DNA of 64,000 nucleotides from Topomyia yanbarensis. Its lineage: Eukaryota > Arthropoda > Insecta > Diptera > Culicidae. The stretch's first letter is position 1; every line of letters begins with the position of its first letter. The position numbers and the translations under genes were made by a program. Positions 1 through 10,748 of this stretch are shown piece by piece. The DNA is taken from assembly GCF_030247195.1 (NCBI RefSeq), contig NC_080670.1:99658336-99722335 (forward strand). The letters are read 5' to 3'. The notes beneath the pieces were generated by a model. The model saw nothing but the letters and a program-made list of their open reading frames with translations. It searched no databases and was not told the origin of the DNA.

Positions 1-36
1 ACATAGTCGGGGATTTGTGTCTCCCAGAAAGGCCGT

Positions 37-1279
37 GTGCCAAAAATTAAAGCTAAACGGAAAAGGGTATCTTCTCCACCCGAAAATTCAATTGACTGCT
101 GCAACTCATTCGATGTTTTATCCGAATGTGAAGCTGATGAAATTTCTAAATTTCCTCGCATTGTGCATAATGCCAATGAGAAGAAAACGCAATCACCTCC
201 GCCTATAACAGTGATGATCTCCGACTTCAAAGGCTTTCGAACTGAGCTTTCGACGTTCCTTCCGGACGTGAAAGTCTCTTTTCAGATTGGCCGAAGGGGA
301 GAATGTCGAGTTACAGCGGAGGAATTGATTGGCCACAAACGACTACTCCAGTATCTTACGGAGAAGTTATATAAATTTTATTCATATGATTTCAAGACAG
401 ATAGACCATTCAAGGCTGTCTTGAAAGGGCTACCACAAGGTCAAAGTTTGGATGAAATATCCATCGAATTGAAAAATTTACTTGGCTTTTCTCCTTCACA
501 AGCTATTCTTATGAAGAGAAAGGCTAGCGGCGATAACACGCCAGTACGCTCTGGAATTGTCCAGGAGCTTTATTTAATTCATTTCAACCGTAATGAGGTT
601 AGTAATTTGAAAGTATTTGAAAAAGCACGTTTTATGTTCCACGTGCGAGTAAAGTGGGAACATTATAGATGACATGGGGGCAGAACTCAAAATCTGACCC
701 AGTGTCGTAGATGCCAAGACTTTGGGCACGGCACGAAAAATTGTCATTTGGATTCCAAATGTATGATCTGTGGTGATAAATCGCACACGAAAGATACTTG
801 TCCGGTGGAAAAAAACACAAAAAGTTTCAAATGCGCTAATTGTAGCGAAAATCATAAATCGAATTTCTGGGGTTGTCCTGTTCGAGAAAAAAATTATAAA
901 TTCTCGTTCTAGACAACAAAAACAAATAAAAAATGTACCTACTTCTTCAGGTACACTTCAAGAAAACACGTCCAAACGTGTTAATCCGATTCACAATAGA
1001 TTAAGAACTTCTTCTACCTACGTCACACCATCCTACAATGGTGTATCATCTTATGCTTCAGTGGCAGGTAACAAGGCCAAAATAACGGCTACAGTTACCA
1101 CGCCCACAAACTCGTTTGCACCCAACGCTTCCTTTAGTCCAATGGATCTAGGTAGCGTAACGGAAGAAAAATTAAAATACCTGCAGGACTCAATGTTACC
1201 TATGATGATTGCCATGTTAAATTATACTTCCATGTTTGAAGCTTTTCAAGCGGGTTGGGAATTTGCTATTAAAGGTTAA
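37..1279 (+). pseudogene. Jockey ORF1 (nucleic-acid chaperone, Gag-like), broken
   Basis: This encoded the RNA-binding ORF1 protein that packages the element's transcript. Residues 1-211 carry the domain that precedes the zinc knuckles in arthropod Jockey ORF1 (ITVMISDFKGF; the KAVLKGLP stretch). A TGA at 670-672 interrupts it. The same frame then continues through three zinc knuckles between about 700 and 880 (CRRCQDFGHGTKNC, CMICGDKSHTKDTC, CANCSENHKSNFWGC). In a run of A bases near 885-893 the frame shifts, and the C-terminal part is read in the frame ending at 1279 (from about IINSRSRQQKQ). Apart from these two lesions the protein is nearly complete. ORF2 starts a few bases downstream, as is usual for Jockey. 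Confidence 0.85.
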
Positions 1280-1295
1280 CAATGACTAAATAATC

Positions 1296-2301
1296 ATTTA
1301 AATTTATTAAATTGGAATGCTCGTTCATTAAAAACGTGCGAAGACGAATTTTTCAACTTCTTGAGGATACATAATGTGCATATAGCCGTTGTGACCGAAA
1401 CTTTTTTAAAACCAAATATTAAATTGAAGAGTAACTCTATGTTTGTTATTCATCGTTTTGATCGAATTGTTGGATTCGGCGGAGAAATCGCAATAGCGGT
1501 TAATCGCAGGATCAAACATTCCGTTACGCCGTCTCTTGACACCAAGGTGATCGAGAGTTTGGGTATCGAAGTTGAAACTAATCTTGGTATCATTTTTATT
1601 GCTGCAGCCTATTCAGTGCTCTGGCAAGCAAATTAATTTCTTGAAAGGAGACTTACAAAGACACAAGAAATCGGTCGAAATTCTTCATAATCGGTGATTT
1701 TAACGCCAAACACCGAGCCTGGAATAATGCTCAAAGCAATTCCAACGGTAAACTACTTTTTAATGATTGCTCTGCTGGTTATTATTCAATTTTGTTCCCG
1801 AATGGTCCTACGTGCTATTCGTCTGTAAGGAATCTATCAACAATTGATTTGGTTTTGACAGATCAAAGTCACATTTGTAGTGAATTGATTACACATGCTG
1901 ACTTTGATTCTGATCATCTTCCAATAACTTTTTCACTTTCTCAAGAAGCTGTTTCCAATCCCATTAGCTCAGTGTTCAATTATCACAAAGCGAATTGGGA
2001 AGAGTGCAAAACTTATATTGAGAATAATTTTAATCATGAACTTGATTTACAAAATAAAGCTGACATTGATACGGCATTACAAAATTTAAGTAATTCTATA
2101 GTTGATGCTAGAAATTTATCAGTACCAACAATACAGAAACAATTTAATACTCCGATTATTGACGACGATCTTCAACTTCTGATTTGCTTGAAGAATGTTC
2201 GAAGACGTCAATATCAACGTTCTCGTGATCCTGCTATGAAATGTATCTATCAGGATCTACAAAAAGAAATTAAGCATAGATTCACACTCTTAATGAAATG
2301 A
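1296..2301 (+). pseudogene. Jockey ORF2, endonuclease part
   Basis: The apurinic-like endonuclease nicks target DNA to prime reverse transcription. Visible motifs are NWNARSL near 1310, VVTETFL near 1390, GDFNAKH near 1695 and SDHLPI near 1910. These are the standard blocks of LINE endonucleases, including the catalytic Glu (TE) and the Asp and His of the last two. The frame is open at 1361-1636, shifts between about 1636 and 1790, and reopens at 1792-2301. The linker to the RT follows directly, with a further frame change near 2298. The motifs survive, but the gene cannot make a continuous protein. Confidence 0.85.
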
Positions 2302-3834
2302 AAATTTCGCGAAACATGTTGAACAAATCAAGCCAAATTCTAAGCCTTTCTGGAAACTTTCTAAGGTTCTTCTCGAAACCTCAGAAACTAATTCCAGCTT
2401 TGAAGGAAGGTGAGCACATACTTCTTACAAACGAAGAAAAAGCTCAAAAACTTGCTAAGCAGTTTGAAAGCGTCCATAATTTTAATCTTAACGTTGTGAG
2501 TCCTATTGAAACCGAAGTCTTACAAAAATATGAAAACGTTTCAAATCAAGTATTGTCTCTAGACGATATTGTTGAAACAAACTATGATGAGATCAAATCC
2601 ATCATGAAAAAGTTAAAAAATATGAAAGCTCCAGGTTATGATGGAATTTTCAACATTCTTCTTTAAAACCTTCCCGAAATTACCATGAGATACTTGGTCA
2701 AAATATTCAACAAATGTTTTGAATTAGCATATTTCCCTGAAAGATGAGAAAAATGCCAAGATTATTCCTATTTTGAAGCCAGATAGATACCCAGCAGAAG
2801 CATCTAGCTATCGACCAATTAGCTTACTCTCTTCTATTAGTAAATTATTTGAAAAAATCATCCTAACTAGAATGATGTCACATATCAATGAGAATTCTAT
2901 TTTTCTTCCTGAGCAGTTTGGATTTCGTATTGGCCATTCAACTACTCATGAACTTGTGAGAGTAACTAACATGATAAAGGCAAATATCTCAGAGGGATAT
3001 TCCACTGGAGTTGCTCTTCTAGACAACGAAAAAGCTTTCTACAGTGTTTGGCACAAAGGTTTACTTGCCAAAATGTGGGATTTCAATTTTCCAATTTACA
3101 TAATAAAGATAATTAAAAATTATCTTACTAACCGTACCCTACAGGTTTCTTATCAGAATTGTAAATCTAATAAGCTACCCGTTAAAGCAGGGTCCCCCAA
3201 GGATCAAGCGTCGCACCAATACTATACAATATTTTTACCTCTGATCTTCCAAATCTACCTACAGGCTGTAAAATGATGATGATCACCTGAAAAAATGGAA
3301 AATTTCCACTAATGCGGCAAAAACACAATTGATTGTGTTTCCGCATAAGCCAAGAGCTTCTTCTCTTAAACCAAATAATAACCATATTATTTAATGGTTT
3401 GAATTTAACGTGGTCAGATAAAGTTAAATACTTGGGTTTGATTCACGATATAAAACTCACTTTTAAGGATCACATTGAAGGAATCCAAACAAAATGCTAC
3501 AAATATATAAAATAATAAAATTAATAGTAATTCTAGGCTCTGCCTAAAGAACAAACTATTAATTTATAAACAAATATTTAGACCGGCAATGCTATATGCA
3601 GTGCCAATCTGGGCAAGTTGTTGTGCTACTAGGAAGAAAACGCTTCAAAGGATTCAGAATGAAATTCTGAAAATGATTTTGAAGCATCCTCCCTGGTTTA
3701 GCACAAATGAGTTGCACAGACTCGCAAACATAGAAACATTAGAAATTATGATGAACAGTATTATAAGCAACTTCCGACAAACATCGTTGCAATCTTCAAT
3801 TGCAACGATTAGCTCTCTCTATAGTTTATAAGTT
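2298..3834 (+). pseudogene. Jockey ORF2, reverse transcriptase part, missing YADD
   Basis: Pieces in order: RT finger region with KAPGYDG near 2630; SSYRPISLL near 2807; a palm motif A region at 3020-3060 where the expected D-x-x-x-AFD reads LLDNEKAFYS, so the second Asp is lost; and the KAGSPKDQ remnant of motif B at about 3187. Between 3270 and 3290 the sequence jumps to HLKKWKIS, so roughly 150 bp containing the catalytic YADD is deleted. The C-terminal thumb follows (KVKYLGL near 3424, YKQIFRPAMLYAVPIW near 3570) and ends at 3831-3834. At least three frameshifts break it. The protein blocks are clear, so the clade call is firm, but the enzyme is inactive. Confidence 0.85.
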
Positions 3835-4121
3835 AGTTTATAACATTTATATAGCTCCTTATTCAGAAGACAAGTAGGTTTAAAACATCCTACTGAAAAA
3901 AAAATACTTAACTGCGAAAGCATATTATAACTTAATAATAATTAACAGAATCATGTAAACAATAGGGATGAAAAGTCACCACTTATGGCTGAACACCCAA
4001 TATACTAAATTAGAAATGTAATGCAAACAAAACAATATAATCAAATATAAAATAATATAAAAAAGTATTCTAAGCATCGAAATACCAGCCAATGACGAAG
4101 ATGATTGGCAGGACACTGATG

Positions 4122-4159
4122 ACTTATGAGCATGTCAATAACTTATGAGCATGTCAATA
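4122..4159 (+). repeat. Perfect 19-bp tandem duplication after the Jockey 3' end
   Basis: The unit acttatgagcatgtcaata occurs twice in a row (4122-4140 and 4141-4159), just after the LINE 3' boundary at 4118. An A-run follows. It may be a target-site feature or a variable tail of the element. Confidence 0.8.
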
Positions 4160-4173
4160 ACAAAAAAAAATAA

Positions 4174-4372
4174 TTTCTCGGAAAACCATTTTCCGGAATG
4201 CCATTTCCCGGAATGCTATTTCCCGGAAAACCATTTCCCGGGATGTACTATTTCCCGAAATATCATTTTCCGGAATGTCCCATTTCCCGGAATATCGTTT
4301 CCCGGAATGTACCATTTCCCTGAATACTATTTCCCGGAATACCATTTCTCGGAACGTACTTTTTCTTGGCAA
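4174..4372 (+). repeat. Minisatellite of 15/17-bp units centred on TTCCCGGAA
   Basis: About eleven degenerate units of 15 or 17 bp follow the pattern CGGAATRCCATTTCC. The unit junctions form the palindrome TTCCCGGAA (five perfect cases) or TTCCGGAA (two cases). Apparent open frames on both strands across the array are by-products of the periodicity. A related array in the opposite orientation lies at 29205-29366. Confidence 0.9.
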
Positions 4373-4379
4373 TTTATAC

Positions 4380-5865
4380 TATTGAAATCTGAAGTACTTT
4401 AAGAACATTTGCATTTAGAACTATGTTGCTACTCAAATATTTGTTTGGTTCCCTTTATAGCTTGTCTTTGCTCGCTGATCATGTTAATGAACTTAAAAAA
4501 ACCTAATTCTCATGCATATGTAATTTTATTTGAAATCATTATCAATCAATCGAATCCAGAAAATAGCTTACGCTAATAGAAAGCGATATCAAAGAAAGTC
4601 GTAATTAAATTTTAAATTAATAGCAATTCAAAAATATATTATGAAAATTTTAAAGAAGGCAAATCCATTTCATTGTATTGATTGTAATGGAATCAATAAA
4701 ATTCTAAAATTATTTCCATTGATTTGCTATTGTTCCAAAGAAGGCTAATTCACATAGAAATTTTTAATACGCAGTGAAATTTAAAATAACTGAAGGCGTT
4801 TTCAATGCACTGTTACTGTAAACAAATATTAGTGAGAATACAAATCAATAAAAGTCCAAGAGTATTTCCAGAGAAACTTCATATAGATAAAAATAACATT
4901 CTACACAAAATTCCAAAGAAGAATTCATATTTATAAGAAGGCAGCATCTCAGACAGATACATTCACAATCTATAAAATTTTAAAAGTTCCAGGAATATTT
5001 ATGACTGAATTTTGGGAAATGTTTATATTTTTTCGTTACCTTTTACTTAAGCTTTATGAAAATTAATCAACGTATTCAGGGCATTTTTAAAGTACTAGTG
5101 ATTGGTTATCAAAAAAATGTTCCCAACGTTGTGGAAAACACTGCCTTTTCAATTTCAAATATGGCCGCATTTCGAGGCGTTCTAAATTGATCGTTACGAA
5201 TTTACACCATTATAGAGTACGGTATAAGCATATTTTTCTTTGCGTAATAAGGAGATAAATCAAGATCCCAAAATGGGATTCATAATACGACTTATGCAGC
5301 ACAAAAATATTAATTTTAAGTAATTTGTTCAGCATTTTTCCGCCAGCACGTTTTTTTTAATCCGAGCCCGAAATCTATCTCCTGTAATGTTTGACCTAGT
5401 GTCAAAAACTAAAGTTTTTTTTTCGATTCTTTAGAACGATAGCAAGTGAATTACGTAGGATTTTTTTCTCTATTTTAATTTTACGCGAAACGCTGAAATA
5501 TCATTAAAATCAACAATCAATTTCATTGCTTTCGTTTCTCTTAGTCTTAAATTTACCGAAAATAGCCAAGAAAATCGATACCGACATCATTTATTAACTA
5601 AAATCCTTCGTACATCGCTGGAGAAAATAATTTAGAATATGTTGTGAATATTTCAAAGCTCGTGGTTTGAAGTGGATCTAAAAAAACGCGTTTGAAGTTT
5701 TCAGTACGCTTGGAGTTTACCTAAAAACGATAGGACAGAATAGATAATATATACAATTGTACTCTGTTCGCCTTCCATTTTCTGTTATATCATTTTATTT
5801 AAATAACAAAATTTTCAAATCTTAAAAATTCTACAGTGGTGTATTATGCTTTTCACTGTAGATTA
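4380..5865. other. Non-coding AT-rich stretch with a dispersed repeat
   Basis: No reading frame of interest. The part at about 5340-5700 is related, in inverse orientation, to 25850-26180: both share the blocks tcctacgta and gagatag-ttt and the oligo-T spacers. It is therefore a dispersed repeat of unknown family. The rest shows nothing recognisable. Confidence 0.55.
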
Positions 5866-6329
5866 GGGAAGCCCGGGGCTAGTTAGCGGTTGGGGTAAGT
5901 TGGCGGAATCCCCTTTTCTCCGTTTCTATTAGACATAAAGCGCTGTCTCTCGTTGTGAATCTCAAGTAATGTGAAACGCATAATCCAATGTGTTTTTGGT
6001 GTAAAACATTTTTTTTTTGTAGAAGCTATGGACAATATTGGGTTTTTGAGCATACTTTGCAAATTTTCTTGATTTTAAATATTTTGTGTTATTTAAGGTG
6101 GTTTTCAATATATTCCCCGAATGATTATATTTTTCGATAGTGCGTGAAAAGAGCGTTCAGTATCCGTATAAATATTACACTTATCCATACACAAAAGAAA
6201 TTTTTTAAATCCTTTTTACATTTTTTACAAAAGAAATGTATAGGATTCGCTCAAACTTTGAAAACTTTTTCCGAGGCCCGGAGGGCCGAGTCTCATATAC
6301 CAATCGACTCAGCTCATCAAATTGAGACA

Positions 6330-6570
6330 ATGTCTGTATGTGTGTGTGTATGTATGTGTGTATGTATGTATGTACAAAATGTCATGTAATTATCTCAGCA
6401 ATGGCTGAAGCGATCTTAATGAAACTAGTTTGAAATGAAAGGCGTTGCCATTTGACACTATTATTTTTGATTTTCGATATGTTGTTTACTTTCTGAGATA
6501 TGGACGATTTTGTCAAAACATCAGGTTTTTCGCAATTAATTTCCGAACAATATAATATATATAACAATAT
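6330..6570 (+). repeat. 241-bp direct repeat, left copy
   Basis: This segment, from atgtctgtatg to caatat just before aagaaaacg, is repeated at 7057-7297 at a constant offset of 727 bp with no visible indel. The copies directly flank the 485-bp LINE segment, as a target-site duplication would, but it is far longer than usual. Confidence 0.85.
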
Positions 6571-7055
6571 AAGAAAACGCTTCAAAGGATTCAGAATGAA
6601 ATTCTGAAAATGATTTTGAAGCATCCTCCCTGGTTTAGCACAAATGAGTTGCACAGACTCGCAAACATAGAAACATTAGAAATTATGATGAACAGTATTA
6701 TAAGCAACTTCCGACAAACATCGTTGCAATCTTCAATTGCAACGATTAGCTCTCTCTATAGTTTATAAGTTAGTTTATAACATTTATATAGCTCCTTATT
6801 CAGAAGACAAGTAGGTTTAAAACATCCTACTGAAAAAAAAATACTTAACTGCGAAAGCATATTATAACTTAATAATAATTAACAGAATCATGTAAACAAT
6901 AGGGATGAAAAGTCACCACTTATGGCTGAACACCCAATATACTAAATTAGAAATGTAATGCAAACAAAACAATATAATCAAATATAAAATAATATAAAAA
7001 AGTATTCTAAGCATCGAAATACCAGCCAATGACGAAGATGATTGGCAGGACACTG
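6571..7055 (+). mobile_element. 5'-truncated Jockey LINE copy, identical to 3634-4118
   Basis: This is a 485-bp copy of the RT C-terminus and 3' untranslated region of the LINE at the start of the window. It begins at aagaaaacgcttc and ends at ggcaggacactg. It has the same length as 3634-4118, and I found no difference when reading the two side by side. It carries no poly(A). The upstream parent is heavily mutated elsewhere, so identity here points to a recent copying event from that parent, a sister copy, or gene conversion. Confidence 0.85.
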
Positions 7056-7056
7056 T

Positions 7057-7297
7057 ATGTCTGTATGTGTGTGTGTATGTATGTGTGTATGTATGTATGT
7101 ACAAAATGTCATGTAATTATCTCAGCAATGGCTGAAGCGATCTTAATGAAACTAGTTTGAAATGAAAGGCGTTGCCATTTGACACTATTATTTTTGATTT
7201 TCGATATGTTGTTTACTTTCTGAGATATGGACGATTTTGTCAAAACATCAGGTTTTTCGCAATTAATTTCCGAACAATATAATATATATAACAATAT
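7057..7297 (+). repeat. 241-bp direct repeat, right copy
   Basis: Second copy of 6330-6570. It abuts the 3' end of the LINE segment and continues into the undisturbed body of the host repeat (aactgcgcataa). Confidence 0.85.
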
Positions 7298-7999
7298 AAG
7301 AACTGCGCATAAACAGAAAGCTTGTAAAAATACCTTTCTAACAAGCTACAGATTGTCAAAATCCGTGCACGAGCGGCGGAGGTATTAAACATTTTGTATT
7401 TTTAATCCTCGCTTACCAATTTCCACTAACTAAAAATGAGATTGTTTCATACAGAGTATTGCTTTACTGGTGTTTTAGGGGCAAAACTAAACCGATTTTG
7501 AATATCGGGGTATGAAAACACATATACGTGATTCAAGGAATTCGATGTTGGGAACATTTTGTGAATTACCTTTATAATAAATTAACTATTTCTTAAAAAT
7601 CAATATATAAGTTCACTTCAATGACAAAATAATGCGTTGATAAAGAAACAGTGAGTTCTAGTATTTATCCCTTGGATTAGGCATTGCGTTCAATCATGAG
7701 GTAAATGTTGGATGGTATATCAATACACAGATCAACAAGTAATTCACCTAATAGTGGGATAAAAGATTTCTCATATAATTATACTCGTGGCGTCACCGAA
7801 AGTAAAGTAGTAAGTATGTTTGAAGCCCAAAAATCTAGCAAAAATTTAGCTCTTTTGCAAGACTTAGGTTATACTGGTTATGGCGCAAAAATTACTACTT
7901 ACATTATTTATGACAAGAATATAAGAAATCAATATATCATAATAATATGCCCATAAAATAATGTCACTGCATTAACCAACATTTGCCATTCCTCACACG

Positions 8000-8007
8000 C
8001 CCCCCCC

Positions 8008-8056
<49 letters not shown>
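8000..8056 (+). repeat. Poly-C plus (CT)n microsatellite
   Basis: A run of about ten C is followed by a pure CT run of about 45 bp. Confidence 0.95.
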
Positions 8057-8059
<3 letters not shown>

Positions 8060-8397
8060 CTCTTCTATCGCATCTATCTAGCTATTTCTGTATCCATTTC
8101 TAAGTTGTGTGATAAGATCTTCTGCCAATCTGAAACATTTATTAATTGTAATTGCGAAGGTTTGAGAAAACAAAACTATTTTTTGACTGCTGCTACATCA
8201 ACTCAACTTTAATTCAATTGTATTCAAAGCCTTTATCTACACTATAATTAAGGAAATTCATGGCTATATCAGAAAAATATTTGGCTTAACTGGGTAATAT
8301 GAAAGTTTGACATGAAAATTTTTAAAAGAGACATTCCACGTGCGATATTTAAACTATTCGTATCTCTATTGAATTCTAAATGAAATATATGCTCAAA

Positions 8398-8905
8398 GAC
8401 TGAAAGTTGAAGCCAGGAGGATTGGACTTGCCATCAACGTTTCGAAGACAAAATACATGAGAGGAAGAGGTTCTAGAGACGACAATGTGAACCTCCCACC
8501 CGAGTGCGGATTGACGGTGACGAAATCGAGATGGTCGACGAATTCATGTATTTGGGCTCACTGATAACCGACGACAATGATAATAGCAGAGAAATTCAGA
8601 GACGGATCTTGGCGGAAAACCGTGCCTACTTTGGACTTCGGAGGACGCTCCGGTCGAACAAAATTCGCCGCCGCACGAAGTTGATTATCTACAAGACGCT
8701 GATTAGATCGGTGGTCCTCTGCGGCCACGAGACCTGGACTATGTTCGTTGAGGACCAACGCGCCCTTGAAGTTTTCGAACGAAAGGTGTTGCGTACCATC
8801 TATGGTGAAGTTCAGATGGAAGACGGAACGTGGCACAGGCGAATAAACCATGAGTTGTATCAGCTGCACATTCGTTATATTGGTACGAACTTTCATGAGA
8901 AATAA
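8398..8905 (+). pseudogene. RTE-like LINE reverse transcriptase, C-terminal fragment
   Basis: The upstream part reads VEARRIGLAINVSKTKYM near 8407-8460, the region just after the RT palm. The frame at 8504-8905 then reads EFMYLGSLITDDND, EIQRRILAENRAYFGLRRTLRS, KLIIYKTLIRSVVLCGHETW and FERKVLRTIYG. This is the thumb and C-terminal signature of RTE-clade elements. The two parts are in different frames, broken near 8500. The catalytic YADD block is absent, and the usual RLRWAGHV tail is cut off, where the sequence runs into a minisatellite. The GC content is higher than the surroundings. A second relict of the same clade is at 55795-56530. Confidence 0.8.
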
Positions 8906-8937
8906 CGGATCAAAGACCAAAAATATCCACAAATTAG

Positions 8938-9247
8938 ATACATTTGTTTCATTTGAATCATTTGATTCATTTGATATATTTGATTCATTTGATTCATTTG
9001 ATATATTTGATTCATTTGATTCATTTGATTCACTTGATTCATTTGATTCATTTGATTCATTTGATTCACGTGATTCATTTGATTCATTTGATTCATTTGA
9101 TTCATTTGATTCATTTGATTCATTTGATTCATTTGATTCATTTGATTCGTTTGATTCATTTGATTCGTTTGATTCATTTGATTCATTTGATTCATTTGAT
9201 TCATTTGAATCATTTGAATCATTTGATTCTTTTGATTCATTTTATTC
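8938..9247 (+). repeat. (TTTGATTCA)n minisatellite, about 34 copies
   Basis: The 9-bp unit repeats for about 310 bp with scattered substitutions (gattcacgt, gaatcattt, gatatattt). Because 9 is divisible by 3 and the unit lacks stops in most frames, several long frames arise on both strands (FDS, IHL and NQM repeats). They are not evidence of a gene. Confidence 0.95.
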
Positions 9248-9948
9248 ATATCTTTAATTTTATGCATTTCATGTTCAGTCATTCGTTATATTTCATTCAA
9301 TTTGTTAGTATGAGTCAATTTATTTTATTAAATATTAAATATAATCTTAATTTTTGTTTAGTAACCTAATCTAATTTGATTCGTGTATTTTATAATTTAG
9401 ATTTATATTAATTTTTCTACTTATTTTATGAATTTAAAAACCTATTATTTCATTTTTTGCTTTACTTTTTTATTTCGGTCGTTTTGTTGATTTCTATAAT
9501 TTATTCAGTTTATTCGAGATTTTATTCGTGCAAGACTAGAAACTGTTTTCATCCCACCTCTAGTTGGGTGCCTACTTCTCGTGAGTTCTGGAAACTAATC
9601 GAATAGTGAAATGTGTAAGAAATGTCTCATCTCACTGCTAGGTGGATTAAATCGGTTTTTTTATAAAAAGTGCGGTTGGGGTAAGTTGGCGGTGACGCAC
9701 ACGGGGCAAGTTGGCGGTACTATTTACAGTGCAAAAATAGTCATCAAATATTTTCATTTCTGAAATTCACTCCAAAATAAGAGAAACTTTTTCTTGTGTC
9801 TCTCGTCAATGCAGGGGACAATTATTTCGACCAATCGCCTGAAGAAATTCAAAAATTTGCTTTTGAATATGAAGTACGCGTCAAAGTCAAAATGACAGGG
9901 TATTGAGACTGAAATATAATGAAAAGTGTCGAATAATAAACAGTTTTA

Positions 9949-10238
9949 GGGATGATCCATAAATGACGTAGCATTTTTTGAGTGATTTTTAACACACCCC
10001 TCCCTCATCGTAGCATTTCGTCACAAACCTCTAAATACCTCCCCCCTGGTGATTACGTAGCTTGACGGTAACTCTGCCCTCCCTTCTCCCCGTAATTTTT
10101 TAAAAAATCTATTCTATTCCCCTTTAAAAAAGCTACGTTGCATGACATGACCCCCTACCCCCTGTCGTCACACATCATCACAAAATACAAAACTCCCCTT
10201 CTCCCCCATATAATGATACGTCATTTTTAGATGATCCC
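9949..10238. mobile_element. PIF/Harbinger-type MITE with TTA duplication
   Basis: The left end is GGGATGATCCATAAATGACG and the right end, reverse-complemented, is GGGATCATCTAAAAATGACG. TTA sits on both sides (9946-9948 and 10239-10241). The 290-bp length, the GGG start and the 3-bp TTA duplication fit PIF/Harbinger MITEs. The interior is pyrimidine-rich (cccctccctc) with no coding capacity. It is nested in the 5866-10555 element. Confidence 0.75.
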
Positions 10239-10748
10239 TTATTGAAAATACAATCGGAACATTTTATAAGGACCACTAATGTAATCGAATTTCCATTTGA
10301 TTGCTTTTGGCATTCCGCCATCTTACCCCACACATAGCGCCGACTTACCTGGGCTGGGGTAAGTTGGCGGCTTTTCCGCGTCACATATTTTTGTCTCTAG
10401 AAATGAAGACAACGTATGAAACATTTTCATAAAATTCAGAGATGTTGCCAATAGTCTGCTTTTTCATGCAACGTGGTCTATTTTGCAAGATCTACCAAAT
10501 TCAAAGCGGTAAAAAATGAAAACTGAAAACACCGCCAACTAGCCCCGGTCTCCCCTACCACGCGACGGAATCGATTCAAAATAGTAAAAGAATTGAAAAT
10601 ATACCATTTTAACTGAATCCGCAAAATTTGTAACAAATATCAGGCAAAATATAGGGCCTGTTAGTCAGGAATTAGATGGTCATGAATATATTCACCCCTT
10701 CACTTCCTGTGGTGGGAAAATTGGAAAGTATTTGTTACTATTGTGGTA

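Larger units (their letters stand above)
1..4118 (+). mobile_element. Jockey-clade non-LTR retrotransposon, degraded
   Basis: A LINE with the Jockey layout: ORF1 with three CCHC zinc knuckles, then ORF2 with an AP-type endonuclease and a reverse transcriptase. It probably begins before the window, since the left edge already lies in ORF1 or its leader. The copy is dead: it has a nonsense codon at 670, a frameshift near 890, several breaks in ORF2, and a deletion that removes the YADD block of the RT. The 3' untranslated part runs from about 3835 to 4118 without a poly(A) tail. That 3' end is supported by an independent copy at 6571-7055 that stops at the same base. The proteins recall mosquito Juan-type Jockey elements, but the family name is not proven. 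Confidence 0.85.
6200..7990 (+). repeat. Dispersed mosquito repeat with 'ggccgagtctcatatacc' block, split
   Basis: From about 6200 the sequence shows the block ccgaggcccggagggccgag, then catatacc and a TG/TA-rich microsatellite, then 'atggctgaagcgatctt'. These are hallmarks of a repeat family also seen at 43656-43790 and 49985-52060. The body continues from 7303 (aactgcgcataaacag) to about 7990. The LINE segment 6571-7055 plus a duplicated 241-bp flank interrupts it, so removing 6571-7297 restores continuity. Confidence 0.6.
5866..10555. mobile_element. TA-flanked DNA element with GGGGTAAGTTGGCGG motifs
   Basis: The left end reads TA-GGGAAGCCCGGGGCTAG and the right end, reverse-complemented, reads TA-GGGGAGACCGGGGCTAG. 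This gives imperfect terminal inverted repeats of about 28 bp and a TA target duplication (5864-5865, 10556-10557). The motif ggggtaagttggcgg or close variants recurs inside each end (5893, about 9677, about 9700, about 10357). No transposase remains. Most of the 4.7 kb is later insertions: a dispersed repeat, a LINE 3' copy, an RTE fragment, a minisatellite and a Harbinger MITE. The superfamily is not assigned; a TA duplication alone would fit Tc1/mariner relatives among others. Confidence 0.7.

Noticed and set aside
8850..9369. Overlapping frames of 129-141 codons on both strands (FDS, NQM, IHL repeats)
   Set aside because: They arise from a 9-bp minisatellite that has no stop in several frames.
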